A stretch of DNA of 64,000 nucleotides, from assembly GCF_001766415.1 (NCBI RefSeq), contig NZ_MKXO01000001.1, positions 62,001 through 126,000 on the forward strand. Reading direction: 5' to 3'. Below, one piece after another: positions 26,664 through 35,881 of the stretch. The translations under genes were made by a program, and so were the position numbers. The notes under the pieces are model-generated. The model searched no databases, had not been told where the DNA came from, and saw only the letters and a list, made by a program, of their open reading frames with translations. The stretch is from Exiguobacterium aurantiacum. GTDB taxonomy: Bacteria > Bacillota > Bacilli > Exiguobacteriales > Exiguobacteriaceae. How positions within the stretch are numbered: the first letter of the stretch is position 1; the number at the start of each line of letters is the position of its first letter.

Positions 26664-28475
26664 TTGCCACGTATACCGGATGAAGTCATTGCGGAAGTGA
26701 AACAAGCCACGGATATCGTGGACTTGATCAGTGAACGCGTTGAATTGAAAAAACAAGGCCACCGTCTTGTCGGACTTTGTCCGTTCCACTCGGAAAATAG
26801 TCCTTCTTTTTCCGTATCGCCTGAAAAAGGCATGTACCATTGTTTCGGTTGCGGTGCTGGTGGGAACGTCTTTACGTTCGTCATGGAAACGGAAGGGTTG
26901 TCCTTCCCGGAAACGATTGAGCGCTTAGCGACACGGGCAAACATCGCTGTAGAAGGGGTGGCCGGTGACGAAGAGTTGACACGCGATCAAGTCGTTCGCA
27001 AACAAATGCGTGATGCTCATCGGATCATCGCCGACCTGTATCACGAGGTATTGATGAAAACCGAGGCCGGAGAAATCGGCTTGACGTATTTACGTGAACG
27101 CGGTTTGGCTGAGGCGACGATCGGGCAATACAAAATCGGATACGCCCCTGATCAACGCCGCTTCACCGTCGATTCACTCGAGCGAAGAGGGTTCGACTTA
27201 GAAGTCATGGTCGAAGCAGGACTTATTTCTAAATCTAGATCCGGTGAATATTTTGACCGGTTCGAAGGAAGAGTCGTCTTTCCGATTGCGGATCGAGACG
27301 GCACGATCGTCGGATTTAGCGGCCGTGCGATTGACGACAGACAGCCCAAGTATGTAAATACGGCGGAGACACCACTCTTTAACAAGAGTGAGTTGTTATT
27401 TGGATTTTCACAAGCACGTGCATCGATGCGGAAACAAAAACGGGTGCTCCTTGTCGAAGGGAACGTCGATGTCCTCCAAGTCGCCCAAGCCGGGACGGCC
27501 GAGGTCGTCGCTTCACTCGGGACGGCATTTTCATCGCAGCATGCCCGGGCGTTGTCACGGATGGTCGATGAAGTCGTGATTTGTTACGACGGAGACCATG
27601 CCGGACAAGAGGCGACGCTAAAAGTCGTTCGCATGCTCGAGGCGTATCCGCTCGACGTCCAAGTGCTCATGTTGCCGGAGAAGACGGACCCGGATGATTA
27701 TATTCGGACGAACGGTCGGGAGCAATGGCAACGTTTTGTCGAATCGGAACGCTTATCTGTCCTCGATTTCATGAACCGGACGCTTCGGCGCGGAAAAAAT
27801 ATGAATCGAGAAGGAGAACGGATTCGGTTTATTGAAGCGATGCTTGGGGAAATCAGCAAGACGGACAACTCGATTCGCCGCGATTTATATTTAAAAAAAT
27901 TGGCGAATGAGTTTGACATTCCTGTCGAAACGCTAGCGAATCGAATGCCGCGACCGGTGTCGAGCCAAGTGCAGGCATCACCAGCGGTTCGTGAACCAGA
28001 ACCAATCCGTAAACGATCGAGTAAAGCGAATGAACCACGTTTTGTGAAGGCTGAAAAATTACTGTTACGGGCGATGCTCAGTGGGCCGGAACGGGTTCGC
28101 TTCGTCCGCGACCGACTCGGCCTAGCTTATCAAGATGAGATTCATCGCATGTTGGCGACGGCGTTTTATGAGATCGTTTCAGAAGACATGACGCTTGAAG
28201 AGTTTGAGCAGGTCATGCCGCCTTTTATGGAGCGTCACTGCGACCAACGTCCTGACTATGCCAACCGCTATGCAGAGATTCGCCTCATGTCAGCGCCTGA
28301 TGATCTGACTGAAGAGGTTTTAGATGAATACATTAAGGTGATAAACAGTTATGAGGAACAGCGTCAAATCGAGCGAGCAAAAAGGGAAATCGGGCAGGAT
28401 GCCGAAAGTATAGTAGACCAGGCATCGAAGCTACAAGAATTGATTACCCGGAGTCGCCGCTTACGTGAACGATGA
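26664..28475 (+). CDS. dnaG: DNA primase
   Basis: Makes RNA primers for replication. About 603 residues with the CHC2 zinc finger (CPFH at about 39, then CFGCGAGG), the RNAP-like fold and TOPRIM domain (LLVEGNVDVLQVAQAG and YDGDHAGQEA), and a C-terminal helicase-binding domain. TTG 26664 gives the usual N-terminus MPRIPDE with GGGAG 8 bases upstream; GTG at 26655 is possible but too close to that site. sigA follows after 35 bases, the classic macromolecular synthesis operon. Confidence 0.95.
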   Translation: MPRIPDEVIAEVKQATDIVDLISERVELKKQGHRLVGLCPFHSENSPSFSVSPEKGMYHCFGCGAGGNVFTFVMETEGLSFPETIERLATRANIAVEGVAGDEELTRDQVVRKQMRDAHRIIADLYHEVLMKTEAGEIGLTYLRERGLAEATIGQYKIGYAPDQRRFTVDSLERRGFDLEVMVEAGLISKSRSGEYFDRFEGRVVFPIADRDGTIVGFSGRAIDDRQPKYVNTAETPLFNKSELLFGFSQARASMRKQKRVLLVEGNVDVLQVAQAGTAEVVASLGTAFSSQHARALSRMVDEVVICYDGDHAGQEATLKVVRMLEAYPLDVQVLMLPEKTDPDDYIRTNGREQWQRFVESERLSVLDFMNRTLRRGKNMNREGERIRFIEAMLGEISKTDNSIRRDLYLKKLANEFDIPVETLANRMPRPVSSQVQASPAVREPEPIRKRSSKANEPRFVKAEKLLLRAMLSGPERVRFVRDRLGLAYQDEIHRMLATAFYEIVSEDMTLEEFEQVMPPFMERHCDQRPDYANRYAEIRLMSAPDDLTEEVLDEYIKVINSYEEQRQIERAKREIGQDAESIVDQASKLQELITRSRRLRER

Positions 28476-28510
28476 ACGTGAAGGAAGTTTGGAAGGAGTT
28501 GAACTGCTAG

Positions 28511-29605
28511 ATGGCAGAGAAGAAAAAAGAGGATTTATTTAACGCCATAGACGAACTTGAAAAGTTGGGGAAAAAGAAGGGTGTCGTATCGATGCAAGCG
28601 ATCCAGGATCGCCTCAGCCATTTTGAGGTCGATTCAGATTTTATCGATAACTTCATTGAAGATTTAGAAGGCAAAGACATCCGCGTCACAGAAGATGCGG
28701 CCGATGCCGAGGAAACTCCTACGAAAAAAGAAGACGAAGAGGTCGACTTGAATGATCTGGCTGTCCCGCCAGGAATTAAAATCAACGACCCGGTCCGGAT
28801 GTACTTGAAAGAGATCGGCCGTGTCGATCTGTTGAGTGCCAAAGACGAGACCGAACTCGCGAAGCGAATCGAGCAAGGCGATGACGAGGCGAAAAAACGT
28901 CTCGCTGAAGCCAACCTTCGTCTCGTCGTCTCGATCGCGAAACGTTATGTCGGTCGCGGCATGTTGTTCCTTGACTTGATCCAAGAAGGGAACATGGGTC
29001 TGATCAAGGCAGTCGAGAAGTTCGACTACATGAAAGGGTTCAAGTTCTCGACGTATGCGACGTGGTGGATTCGTCAAGCGATCACACGTGCCATCGCCGA
29101 CCAAGCCCGGACGATCCGGATTCCGGTCCATATGGTCGAAACGATCAACAAATTGATCCGTGTTCAACGTCAATTGCTGCAAGACCTCGGGCGCGAGCCT
29201 GCTCCTGAAGAGATTGCCAAGGAAATGGAATTGACGCCTGAGAAAGTTCGTGAGATTTTAAAAATCGCGCAAGAACCGGTGTCGCTTGAAACACCAATTG
29301 GTGAAGAGGACGATTCGCACCTCGGTGACTTCATTGAAGACCAAGATGCGATGGCACCTCAAGACGCAGCAGCCTATGAGCTGCTCAAAGAACAACTCGA
29401 AGACGTGCTCGATACGTTGACAGACCGGGAAGAGAACGTACTCCGTCTCCGCTTCGGGCTTGATGACGGTCGGACGCGCACGCTCGAAGAAGTCGGTAAA
29501 GTGTTCGGGGTCACGCGTGAGCGGATCCGTCAAATCGAAGCGAAGGCGTTACGGAAGCTACGTCACCCGAGTCGCTCGAAACGCTTGAAAGACTTCCTCG
29601 ATTAA
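28511..29605 (+). CDS. sigA: Primary sigma factor SigA (RpoD)
   Basis: Housekeeping sigma-70 factor of 364 residues. A charged region 1.1 leads into region 1.2 ([16 protein letters not shown]), region 2 with [14 protein letters not shown] (2.3/2.4), region 3, and region 4.2 with [27 protein letters not shown]. Ribosome-binding site GGAAGGAG precedes the ATG. Cotranscribed with dnaG and closed by a terminator. Confidence 0.98.
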   Translation: MAEKKKEDLFNAIDELEKLGKKKGVVSMQAIQDRLSHFEVDSDFIDNFIEDLEGKDIRVTEDAADAEETPTKKEDEEVDLNDLAVPPGIKINDPVRMYLKEIGRVDLLSAKDETELAKRIEQGDDEAKKRLAEANLRLVVSIAKRYVGRGMLFLDLIQEGNMGLIKAVEKFDYMKGFKFSTYATWWIRQAITRAIADQARTIRIPVHMVETINKLIRVQRQLLQDLGREPAPEEIAKEMELTPEKVREILKIAQEPVSLETPIGEEDDSHLGDFIEDQDAMAPQDAAAYELLKEQLEDVLDTLTDREENVLRLRFGLDDGRTRTLEEVGKVFGVTRERIRQIEAKALRKLRHPSRSKRLKDFLD

Positions 29606-29639
29606 TCGTGTTTTTGAATAAAATGTGAAGTTTTAGAAG

Positions 29640-29687
29640 AAAGGAAGGAAAATGAGTGATTTTCCTTCCTTCTTTATTGTTTTTTGA
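29640..29687 (+). terminator. Terminator after sigA
   Basis: AAAGGAAGGAAAA and TTTTCCTTCCTTC form a long stem with a 7-base loop, followed by TTTATTGTTTTTT. Confidence 0.85.
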
Positions 29688-29737
29688 GTAAAATAGTGAT
29701 GGGTAGAAATTTGGAAAGAACATGAGGGGGAAATACA

Positions 29738-30076
29738 ATGCGTAATCCATTGTTACCGTTTGCAGCGATTGCGATCGTCGCAATCATCGCTATGGTCTCA
29801 TTATCGTATTTTGGCGTAAACCAAGCGCAACAAGCCGCTGAAGGTCCAGCCGTCACCGAGATGAACCCGGAAGACTTGTACGCTGCTAAAGGCTGCACAG
29901 GTTGCCACGGCGGAAATCTTGAAGGTGGCGTCGGTCCGGCGTTGACTGGAGTCGGAGAACGTTTGTCTGCTGAAGAGATCGCGAACATCATCGTCAACGG
30001 TCAAGGTACAATGCCGGCCGGTCTCGCGTCTGCTGAAGAAGCCGACGTGCTCGCGACATGGTTGATCGAACAATAA
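29738..30076 (+). CDS. cccA: Membrane-anchored cytochrome c (c550 type)
   Basis: Small electron carrier of 112 residues. An N-terminal membrane anchor (about residues 4-27, uncleaved type) is followed by a heme-binding domain with one CxxCH motif, CTGCHGG (about residue 56), and a Met axial ligand likely in GTMPAGL. It has its own ribosome-binding site GAGGGGG and terminator. In B. subtilis cccA also lies next to sigA. Confidence 0.93.
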   Translation: MRNPLLPFAAIAIVAIIAMVSLSYFGVNQAQQAAEGPAVTEMNPEDLYAAKGCTGCHGGNLEGGVGPALTGVGERLSAEEIANIIVNGQGTMPAGLASAEEADVLATWLIEQ

Positions 30077-30084
30077 GGGTGAGG

Positions 30085-30110
30085 CGTACTCCTTCTGGGG
30101 TACGTTTTTT
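30085..30110 (+). terminator. Terminator after cccA
   Basis: CGTACTCC and GGGGTACG pair with one G-U, loop TTCT, then six T. Confidence 0.85.
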
Positions 30111-30111
30111 G

Positions 30112-30140
30112 TTGTCCGGACAAGAATATTTCGTTACCCT
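30112..30140 (+). promoter_or_regulatory. Candidate promoter and palindrome upstream of trmK
   Basis: TTGTCC, a 17-base spacer and TACCCT could form a weak promoter. The -35 lies in a perfect 12-base palindrome TTGTCCGGACAA (30112-30123), which may be an operator or chance. Confidence 0.35.
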
Positions 30141-30174
30141 AAAGAAGAAGTAGTAGACAAAAGGAGTTGTCCCC

Positions 30175-30891
30175 ATGCAAGAACAAGTCACGTTAGACCG
30201 GCGACTGAAACGAGTCGTCGATTTTATACCAGCTGGAAGCATTTTAGCCGATATCGGTTCCGACCACGCTTACGTCCCGTGTTATCTCGTACAGCAAGGA
30301 ATCATCGACCGAGCCATCGCCGGAGAAGTGAATCAAGGTCCGATGGAAGCGGCCAAAGCCCAAGTCGAATTGATCGGCGCATCGAGCAAGATTGACGTCC
30401 GGCTCGGTGACGGATTGGCGGTCCTGAATGAAGACGAGGCGACATGTATCTCGATCTGCGGGATGGGCGGAAGCTTGATCCGATCGATCTTAGAGAACGG
30501 ACGGGATAAGCTAGGCGCGGTCGAACGACTCGTGCTGCAACCGAACGTCGATGGACAGCAAGTTCGGGAATGGTTGCTTGTATCAGGTTTTACGCTCGTC
30601 ACGGAAACGATTGTCGAGGAGAACGATAAAATATATGAGATTCTTGTCGGGGAGCGGGGCACAGAAACGCGTTACAGTGCGGACGAGGCGGAGCGGACGT
30701 GGCAGCTTATGTTCGGGCCGGAGTTGCTGAAGACTCGTCCTGAACCGTTCAAATTGAAGTGGGGCCGGGAAGCGGACAAATTGGATTACGTGCTCGGTCA
30801 AATGGCCGCAGGCGCCCAGACCGAGGCGCTCGTCCGGAAGCAGGAGGAGTTCAAAACGTTACGCGACAAAATGAGAGAGGTGAGTCAGTGA
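30175..30891 (+). CDS. trmK: tRNA (adenine(22)-N1)-methyltransferase TrmK
   Basis: Methylates A22 in tRNA. The 238-residue protein has SAM motif I ADIGSDHAYVP (about residue 23) and a C-terminal coiled helix. AAAGGAGTTG precedes the ATG. Its stop shares one base with the yqfO start (TGATG), so the two are coupled, as in Bacillus yqfN-yqfO. Confidence 0.95.
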   Translation: MQEQVTLDRRLKRVVDFIPAGSILADIGSDHAYVPCYLVQQGIIDRAIAGEVNQGPMEAAKAQVELIGASSKIDVRLGDGLAVLNEDEATCISICGMGGSLIRSILENGRDKLGAVERLVLQPNVDGQQVREWLLVSGFTLVTETIVEENDKIYEILVGERGTETRYSADEAERTWQLMFGPELLKTRPEPFKLKWGREADKLDYVLGQMAAGAQTEALVRKQEEFKTLRDKMREVSQ

Positions 30892-32003
30892 TGGCAAACG
30901 GAAATCATATCATCCAACTGTTTGAAGAGTTCGCACCGAAACATCTCGCGGTCGAAGGCGACAAGATCGGCCTACAGATCGGTACGCTGAATAAACAAGT
31001 GAATCGGGTCATGGTCACGCTCGACGTGCTCGAATCGGTCGTCGACGAAGCCATCGAACAAGAGGTGGACTTGATTATCGCGCATCATCCGCCGATCTTT
31101 AGTGCGCTCACCCAAGTGACCGATCGCAACGCCGCCGGTCGAATCGTTATGAAATGTCTGAAAAACGATATCGCCGTCTACGTCGCCCATACGAATTTAG
31201 ACGTCTGTGAGGGCGGGGTCAACGACTGGATGAGCGAGGCACTCGGATTACGTGAGACCGAAGTGCTCGTCCCGACGTATGAAGAGCCGGTATATAAATT
31301 GTCGGTCTTCGTCCCGGAGACACATCAGTCCGCCGTGTCTAAAGCGTTAGGCAAGGCCGGAGCCGGTCGGATTGGGAATTACGGTGATTGCCAATTCACG
31401 GTCACAGGGAAAGGGCAGTTCACCCCGCTCGACTTGGCCGACCCGTACCTCGGACAAATCGGGAAAACGGAGCAAGTCGATGAAGTGAAGATCGAGACAA
31501 TCGTTACTGAAAGTAAGAAGAAGCGGGTGTTAAAAGCCATGCTTGACGCCCACCCTTACGAAGAGGTCGCTCATGACTTGATTCGGGATGAGATTACAGG
31601 GCCTGTCCTAGGTCTCGGCCGCATCGGTCGACTCGACAAGCCGCTGACGCTCGCTGAATTTTCAGAACATGTCAAAGCAAGCTTTGGTGTCGAAGCGGTG
31701 CGGGTCGTCGGCGATTTGGACCGAACGATCAAAAAAGTGGCCGTGCTCGGTGGTGACGGCAACAAGTACGTCTCGGCCGCGCACTTCAAGGGAGCCGACG
31801 CCTACGTGACCGGTGACTTATATTTCCATGTCGCCCACGACGCGATGGCGCTCGGGCTCGCCGTGGTCGACCCGGGTCATCACGTCGAGAGCGTGATGAA
31901 ACAAGGCGTCGTCGACGTCTTGCAACAGAAGTTCACGGCAGCAAAACTCGAGGTCGAGCTCCTCGTTTCCGCTACGAACACGAACCCTTTTAAGTTCCGC
32001 TGA
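30891..32003 (+). CDS. yqfO: Nif3-like dinuclear metal protein YqfO
   Basis: Member of the Nif3/GTP cyclohydrolase 1 type 2-like family with a dinuclear metal site; physiological function unsettled. The 370-residue form carries the PII/CutA-like insertion (about residues 130-230) typical of the Bacillus protein. Metal motifs include IIAHHPPIFS and AHTNLDV near the N-terminus and DPGHHVES near the C-terminus. The ATG at 30891 is chosen over upstream in-frame codons because it overlaps the trmK stop and follows a GAGAGAGGTGAG site. Confidence 0.93.
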   Translation: MANGNHIIQLFEEFAPKHLAVEGDKIGLQIGTLNKQVNRVMVTLDVLESVVDEAIEQEVDLIIAHHPPIFSALTQVTDRNAAGRIVMKCLKNDIAVYVAHTNLDVCEGGVNDWMSEALGLRETEVLVPTYEEPVYKLSVFVPETHQSAVSKALGKAGAGRIGNYGDCQFTVTGKGQFTPLDLADPYLGQIGKTEQVDEVKIETIVTESKKKRVLKAMLDAHPYEEVAHDLIRDEITGPVLGLGRIGRLDKPLTLAEFSEHVKASFGVEAVRVVGDLDRTIKKVAVLGGDGNKYVSAAHFKGADAYVTGDLYFHVAHDAMALGLAVVDPGHHVESVMKQGVVDVLQQKFTAAKLEVELLVSATNTNPFKFR

Positions 32004-32012
32004 AACCGAACA

Positions 32013-32046
32013 CAACCCCCGCCCTCATGCATGAGGACGGGGGTTG
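32013..32046. terminator. Bidirectional terminator between yqfO and ispH
   Basis: A near-perfect 16-bp inverted repeat centred on ATGCAT (CAACCCCCGCCCTCAT with ATGAGGACGGGGGTTG, one mismatch) lies between two convergent genes. T runs are poor on both sides, but stem and position support termination in both directions. Confidence 0.75.
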
Positions 32047-32050
32047 CTTG

Positions 32051-33004
32051 TCATTTGCGAAGCGCCTTCACTCTCGGCAAAATGTTTCGCAGTTCGAGAT
32101 AAGGTGTCTTGTCGTGTGTGCTCAAGTCATCACGGTCGTACTGCGTCAAAAAGTCGATGACTTTTTTCGTGATCGGCGTCGGTGTCGACGCGCCCGATGT
32201 GACCGCGACCGTTTCGACGTCTTGAAGCCAATTGAGATCGAGCTCACTCAAATCACCGATGCGATAGGCATTCGTCCCGGCAATCTCTTTAGAGACTTGG
32301 GCGAGGCGGTTCGAGTTGTTCGATTTCGGATCACCGACGACGATGAGCAAGTCGCAGTCGCCGGCCTGTTCGGCCACGGCTTCCTGACGAACTTGTGTCG
32401 CGTTACAAATCTCGTTGTGCACCTCGACGTGAGGATAGCGTTCTTGAATGAGGTCGATCAATGCCGAAACGTCCCATTGGCTCATTGTCGTCTGGTTCGT
32501 GACGAGAATGTTTGCGTCTAACAAATGATCTGGCAACGCCTCAAAATCGCTCTCGTACTGGACGAGATGGACTTTTCCAGGGGCGACTCCCATCGCGCCT
32601 TCAGGTTCGGGGTGACCGTGCTTGCCGATATAGATGACTTCGTAGCCGGCCGCTGTCTTCTCACGAATTAAATCGTGCGTGACGAGAACGTCAGGACAAG
32701 ACGCATCGACAATCGTCAGTCCTTTTTCGATGGCACGCTTCCGAACGAGCGGGGAGATGCCGTGGGCCGTAAACACGACGGTCCCTTTGTCGATTGTTTC
32801 AACTGCTTGCATCCGATCCTCACCGTCTACGGTCTTGACGCCTAAGTCTTCAAACGCTTGGGTGACGTGACGGTTATGGACGATCATACCGAGTATATGG
32901 ATAGGCCGTGGTAAATCTGGGTTGGCCACGGCTTCATTCGCTAATTTCATGGCATCGACGACGCCATAGCAGTATCCGCGTGGGCTAATTTTTTTAACTT
33001 TCAT
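32051..33004 (-). CDS. ispH: 4-hydroxy-3-methylbut-2-enyl diphosphate reductase
   Basis: Last enzyme of the MEP isoprenoid pathway, forming IPP and DMAPP with a [4Fe-4S] cluster. The 317-residue protein has the three cluster cysteines in RGYCYGV (Cys12), VDASCPDV and NEICNATQ, and the His-rich sites [10 protein letters not shown] and GKHGHPE. It sits in the B. subtilis yqfP position. ispG of the same pathway is also in this window (47.1-48.2 kb). Confidence 0.96.
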   Translation of the reverse strand: MKVKKISPRGYCYGVVDAMKLANEAVANPDLPRPIHILGMIVHNRHVTQAFEDLGVKTVDGEDRMQAVETIDKGTVVFTAHGISPLVRKRAIEKGLTIVDASCPDVLVTHDLIREKTAAGYEVIYIGKHGHPEPEGAMGVAPGKVHLVQYESDFEALPDHLLDANILVTNQTTMSQWDVSALIDLIQERYPHVEVHNEICNATQVRQEAVAEQAGDCDLLIVVGDPKSNNSNRLAQVSKEIAGTNAYRIGDLSELDLNWLQDVETVAVTSGASTPTPITKKVIDFLTQYDRDDLSTHDKTPYLELRNILPRVKALRK

Positions 33005-33090
33005 TTCGTGATGAACGCTCCTTTCGCGATGCTTTCCTACGTATTAGTCTAACATTGTTTCGAAAATACGAAAAGAATTGCGTGTATTCA

Positions 33091-33099
33091 TGCTATAAT
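33091..33099 (+). promoter_or_regulatory. Extended -10 promoter of the histidine kinase operon
   Basis: TGCTATAAT is a perfect extended -10 element (TGnTATAAT), 25 bases before the GTG start. No good -35 is visible, which extended -10 promoters tolerate. Confidence 0.6.
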
Positions 33100-33124
33100 C
33101 TTAAGGTTAGAAAGGAGGGACACC

Positions 33125-34888
33125 GTGGAACGCTTGAGAACATTGCTTGAAGTTCGAAAATCGTACTTCTTTCAAATCACATTTATTATCTTTATCATTC
33201 TTGGACTCGTCATCTCATCACTAGCTTTCTCTGCCGATCGCGTGACGGTGTCCCGCGCGGAAGAATTGGCGAAAGAACAATTTGACTATGCGATTGATGG
33301 GAGTATCGAGAACCTCGAGACAAGGCTTGGGAAATTGTATGAAGACCTCGTCTACCTTGGTGCTTATGTTGGAAACGAACCTTTGATTGAAGAGCGGATT
33401 CGGACGGGTTACTTGAACCAACGAACGAGTTTCACTTCGATCTTTTACTATGATTTACGAGAAGATGAATTCACTTGGTATTCGCAACGGCAAGTCCCCG
33501 CGATGACGTTAAAGGCTGATCCGAAATTTAAAGAAGTCATCACTTCGAACGGCGACGATTTATTCATGAGTGACCCTGTATCGATTTCTGGTGATGCCGG
33601 CACGTATCTTTACGTACCCGTCATCGAGGACAACCGACCGATTGGCATGTTTGGTGGAAGCATCAGTGTGCTTAACTCGGACCTCTATCGGCGCATGCTC
33701 GAATCCACGAACGATGATATGATTCTCTACCTCTTAAATGAGCGGGGAGAAGTGTTATCGACATCGTTTAACCTCGTCACGGATGCGGAGCGAAGGTTGT
33801 CACGCTCAATCGTCGAAACGACGGATGAGTATGACGTTCGGACGATTTTAAGTACCGAAGACGACGTCATCATGTTCGAACCGGACGCTCGAGTGAACGG
33901 ATGGAGCGTATTGGCCAAGCATAGCACGGATTCGGTTTATGAGGCGGTCTACGATACACGCTGGCAATATTTGATGATTACGCTCGTCACTTTCTTCTTA
34001 AGTATTTTAGTCGGTCTCCTTCTCTCGAAGACATTGACGAGCCCGCTGCTCGAACTCGTTCAAAACATCAAGAAACAACAGTCACTCGAACCGATTTTAC
34101 TCGAACGGACCGGTTCAAAGGAAGTCCAGACGCTCCTCGATACGTATAACGACTACTCGAACCGGATGGAGACGGCTCGACGTGAGCAGTTGAGCCAACA
34201 ACAGCTCTTGCTCCAACAAGAGAAGCTCGCCTCGCTCGGTCAACTCGCGGCCGGGATCGCTCACGAGATCCGTAACCCGCTCACACCTGTCCAAATCACC
34301 TTGCAGATGGCGAAAGAAGGTCATGGTAGTGAAGAAATGCTCGACCTTGCACTGTCCGAGCTCAATCGGGCTAACCATTTGATTACGACGATGCTCACGC
34401 TCGCCAAACCAGATCAATCCAAGCTTCAAGAAGAGTGGCTCGACATGACCGAATTTGCGAGTCGGCTCGAGTTCTTACTCGACGCCGAATGTTATAAACG
34501 GGTGACGAAGTGGGAACTGATTGTTCCGAACGAGATGCCGCCGTTCTACTGTTCGAGCGACATGCTCGTCCAAACCATCTACAACTTGTTTAAAAACGCC
34601 GTCGAAGCCGTCGATTCAAAAGGGGCGGACGGTAGCGTCACGGTCACGGTCCTCTTCACGGAGCGGGATTATCGGTTCTTGATTGAGGATAACGGGATCG
34701 GGATGACGAAAGATCAAGTGAACACGGTCGGGTCGGCGTTCTATACGACGAAAGAGAACGGCAACGGGCTAGGGCTGTACATGATTCGAGAATCTTTAAA
34801 AGCCGTAAACGGTCAAATGGAGATCGAGAGCGTTGAAGGAGAAGGTACGGCGATGATGATTAAAATCCCAAGGCGGACAGACGTATGA
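33125..34888 (+). CDS. Membrane sensor histidine kinase
   Basis: Sensor kinase of 587 residues. Layout: membrane helix 1 (about 15-36), an extracellular sensing domain of about 240 residues, probably Cache-like (37-278), membrane helix 2 (281-300), a HAMP-like linker with coiled coil (300-370), a HisKA domain with phosphorylated His380 in AAGIAHEIRNPLTPVQ, and a HATPase domain with Asn491 (N box), DNGIGM and GNGLGLYM. The ATP-binding half resembles NtrB/KinA-type kinases. GTG start after AAAGGAGGG. No response regulator gene is adjacent. The next gene, overlapping by 4 bases, encodes an anchored binding protein, so the pair probably senses an extracellular ligand. Signal and partner are unknown. 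Confidence 0.9.
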   Translation: MERLRTLLEVRKSYFFQITFIIFIILGLVISSLAFSADRVTVSRAEELAKEQFDYAIDGSIENLETRLGKLYEDLVYLGAYVGNEPLIEERIRTGYLNQRTSFTSIFYYDLREDEFTWYSQRQVPAMTLKADPKFKEVITSNGDDLFMSDPVSISGDAGTYLYVPVIEDNRPIGMFGGSISVLNSDLYRRMLESTNDDMILYLLNERGEVLSTSFNLVTDAERRLSRSIVETTDEYDVRTILSTEDDVIMFEPDARVNGWSVLAKHSTDSVYEAVYDTRWQYLMITLVTFFLSILVGLLLSKTLTSPLLELVQNIKKQQSLEPILLERTGSKEVQTLLDTYNDYSNRMETARREQLSQQQLLLQQEKLASLGQLAAGIAHEIRNPLTPVQITLQMAKEGHGSEEMLDLALSELNRANHLITTMLTLAKPDQSKLQEEWLDMTEFASRLEFLLDAECYKRVTKWELIVPNEMPPFYCSSDMLVQTIYNLFKNAVEAVDSKGADGSVTVTVLFTERDYRFLIEDNGIGMTKDQVNTVGSAFYTTKENGNGLGLYMIRESLKAVNGQMEIESVEGEGTAMMIKIPRRTDV

Positions 34889-35820
34889 AAGGCTTCCGCT
34901 ATTACTGGCTTTGGATTCCCGTCGTCTGGGCCATGACGATTTTATTGATCACGTCGATCCAGTTGCCGGAACGCGTGACGACGAACAATGAGGTCGGCTT
35001 CGTGTTCGTCAGTGAAAAACACGAACACGCCAATAAGTTGTTAGCCGCCTTTGTACGAACGGCCAATCAAAAAGGGTTCATTCCGATTCCGACGACAAGT
35101 GAAGATTCACGTGTCTTAGAAAAAGAGAAATTGAATTCTTTGATCGAGCGCGGTGTCAAAGCCATCTTCGTGACGACGCTTGACGAGACGTTCATACAGT
35201 CATCGCTCGCAAAGGCGAGAGACAAAGGGATCCCGATTATCGCGATCGACCGGATGATCGACCACGATAGCGTGCTCACGTCCGTCGTGTCCGATAACGT
35301 TGAAATCGGGCGGATGGCCGCCAACCATATTGCCGCCCAACATACCGCACTCGGTCGGCCGATCCGTGTCGTCGAAGTGCGGGGAACGGCAAAAGTCCGC
35401 TCGACCATCGACCGTAGCCTTGGGTTGACCGAGTACGATAAAGCCCATGACGACCTCGAGGTCGTGGCCTCGCTCACGGGTAACTACGATCCGTTCCAAG
35501 CCGAGATCGAGATGTCGCGTTGGCTCGAGGAAGACATCCCGTTCGACGCCGTGTTTTCCCATAACGACGACAACACGTTCGGGGTCGTGAGGGCGCTCGA
35601 GAGCAAGGGACTAAATGACAAGACAATCGTGTCGGTAGACGGTGTGACAGAGATTTACCCGTTGATTCATAGCGGGAAAGTCGATGCGACGGTCGTGCAA
35701 TCCCCGAACGAAATGATTGAAGTCGGTTTCAAAGCGCTCGAACAGCATTTGAGCGGTAAAAAAATCTCGGCGCACTACTATTCATCGAGTTACTTGTATG
35801 AAGGACTCGGTAAAGATTAA
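34885..35820 (+). CDS. Membrane-anchored sugar-binding-like protein (periplasmic binding protein type 1 fold)
   Basis: Protein of 311 residues with one N-terminal membrane helix (about 9-26), no lipobox cysteine and no clear cleavage site. The rest is a LacI/RbsB-type ligand-binding fold: GFVFVSEKHEHANKLLAAF, the hinge-like IPIIAIDRMID, the SVVSDNVEIGRMAA segment and FDAVFSHNDDNTFGVVRALE are typical of ribose-like binding proteins. There is no DNA-binding domain and no ABC permease or ATPase nearby. Its start overlaps the kinase stop (ATGA). I infer a sensory accessory that presents ligand to the kinase, as XylFII does for LytS in Clostridium, rather than a transporter part. The ligand is unknown. 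Confidence 0.85.
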   Translation: MKGFRYYWLWIPVVWAMTILLITSIQLPERVTTNNEVGFVFVSEKHEHANKLLAAFVRTANQKGFIPIPTTSEDSRVLEKEKLNSLIERGVKAIFVTTLDETFIQSSLAKARDKGIPIIAIDRMIDHDSVLTSVVSDNVEIGRMAANHIAAQHTALGRPIRVVEVRGTAKVRSTIDRSLGLTEYDKAHDDLEVVASLTGNYDPFQAEIEMSRWLEEDIPFDAVFSHNDDNTFGVVRALESKGLNDKTIVSVDGVTEIYPLIHSGKVDATVVQSPNEMIEVGFKALEQHLSGKKISAHYYSSSYLYEGLGKD

Positions 35821-35848
35821 TTGACAAATAACTAGATTCCGCTATGCT
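35821..35848 (+). promoter_or_regulatory. Promoter of cshB
   Basis: A perfect TTGACA directly after the preceding stop codon, a 16-base spacer and TATGCT. Confidence 0.6.
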
Positions 35849-35881
35849 AGGAAAAGTGGAAAGAAACAGGAGGTGTATCGA

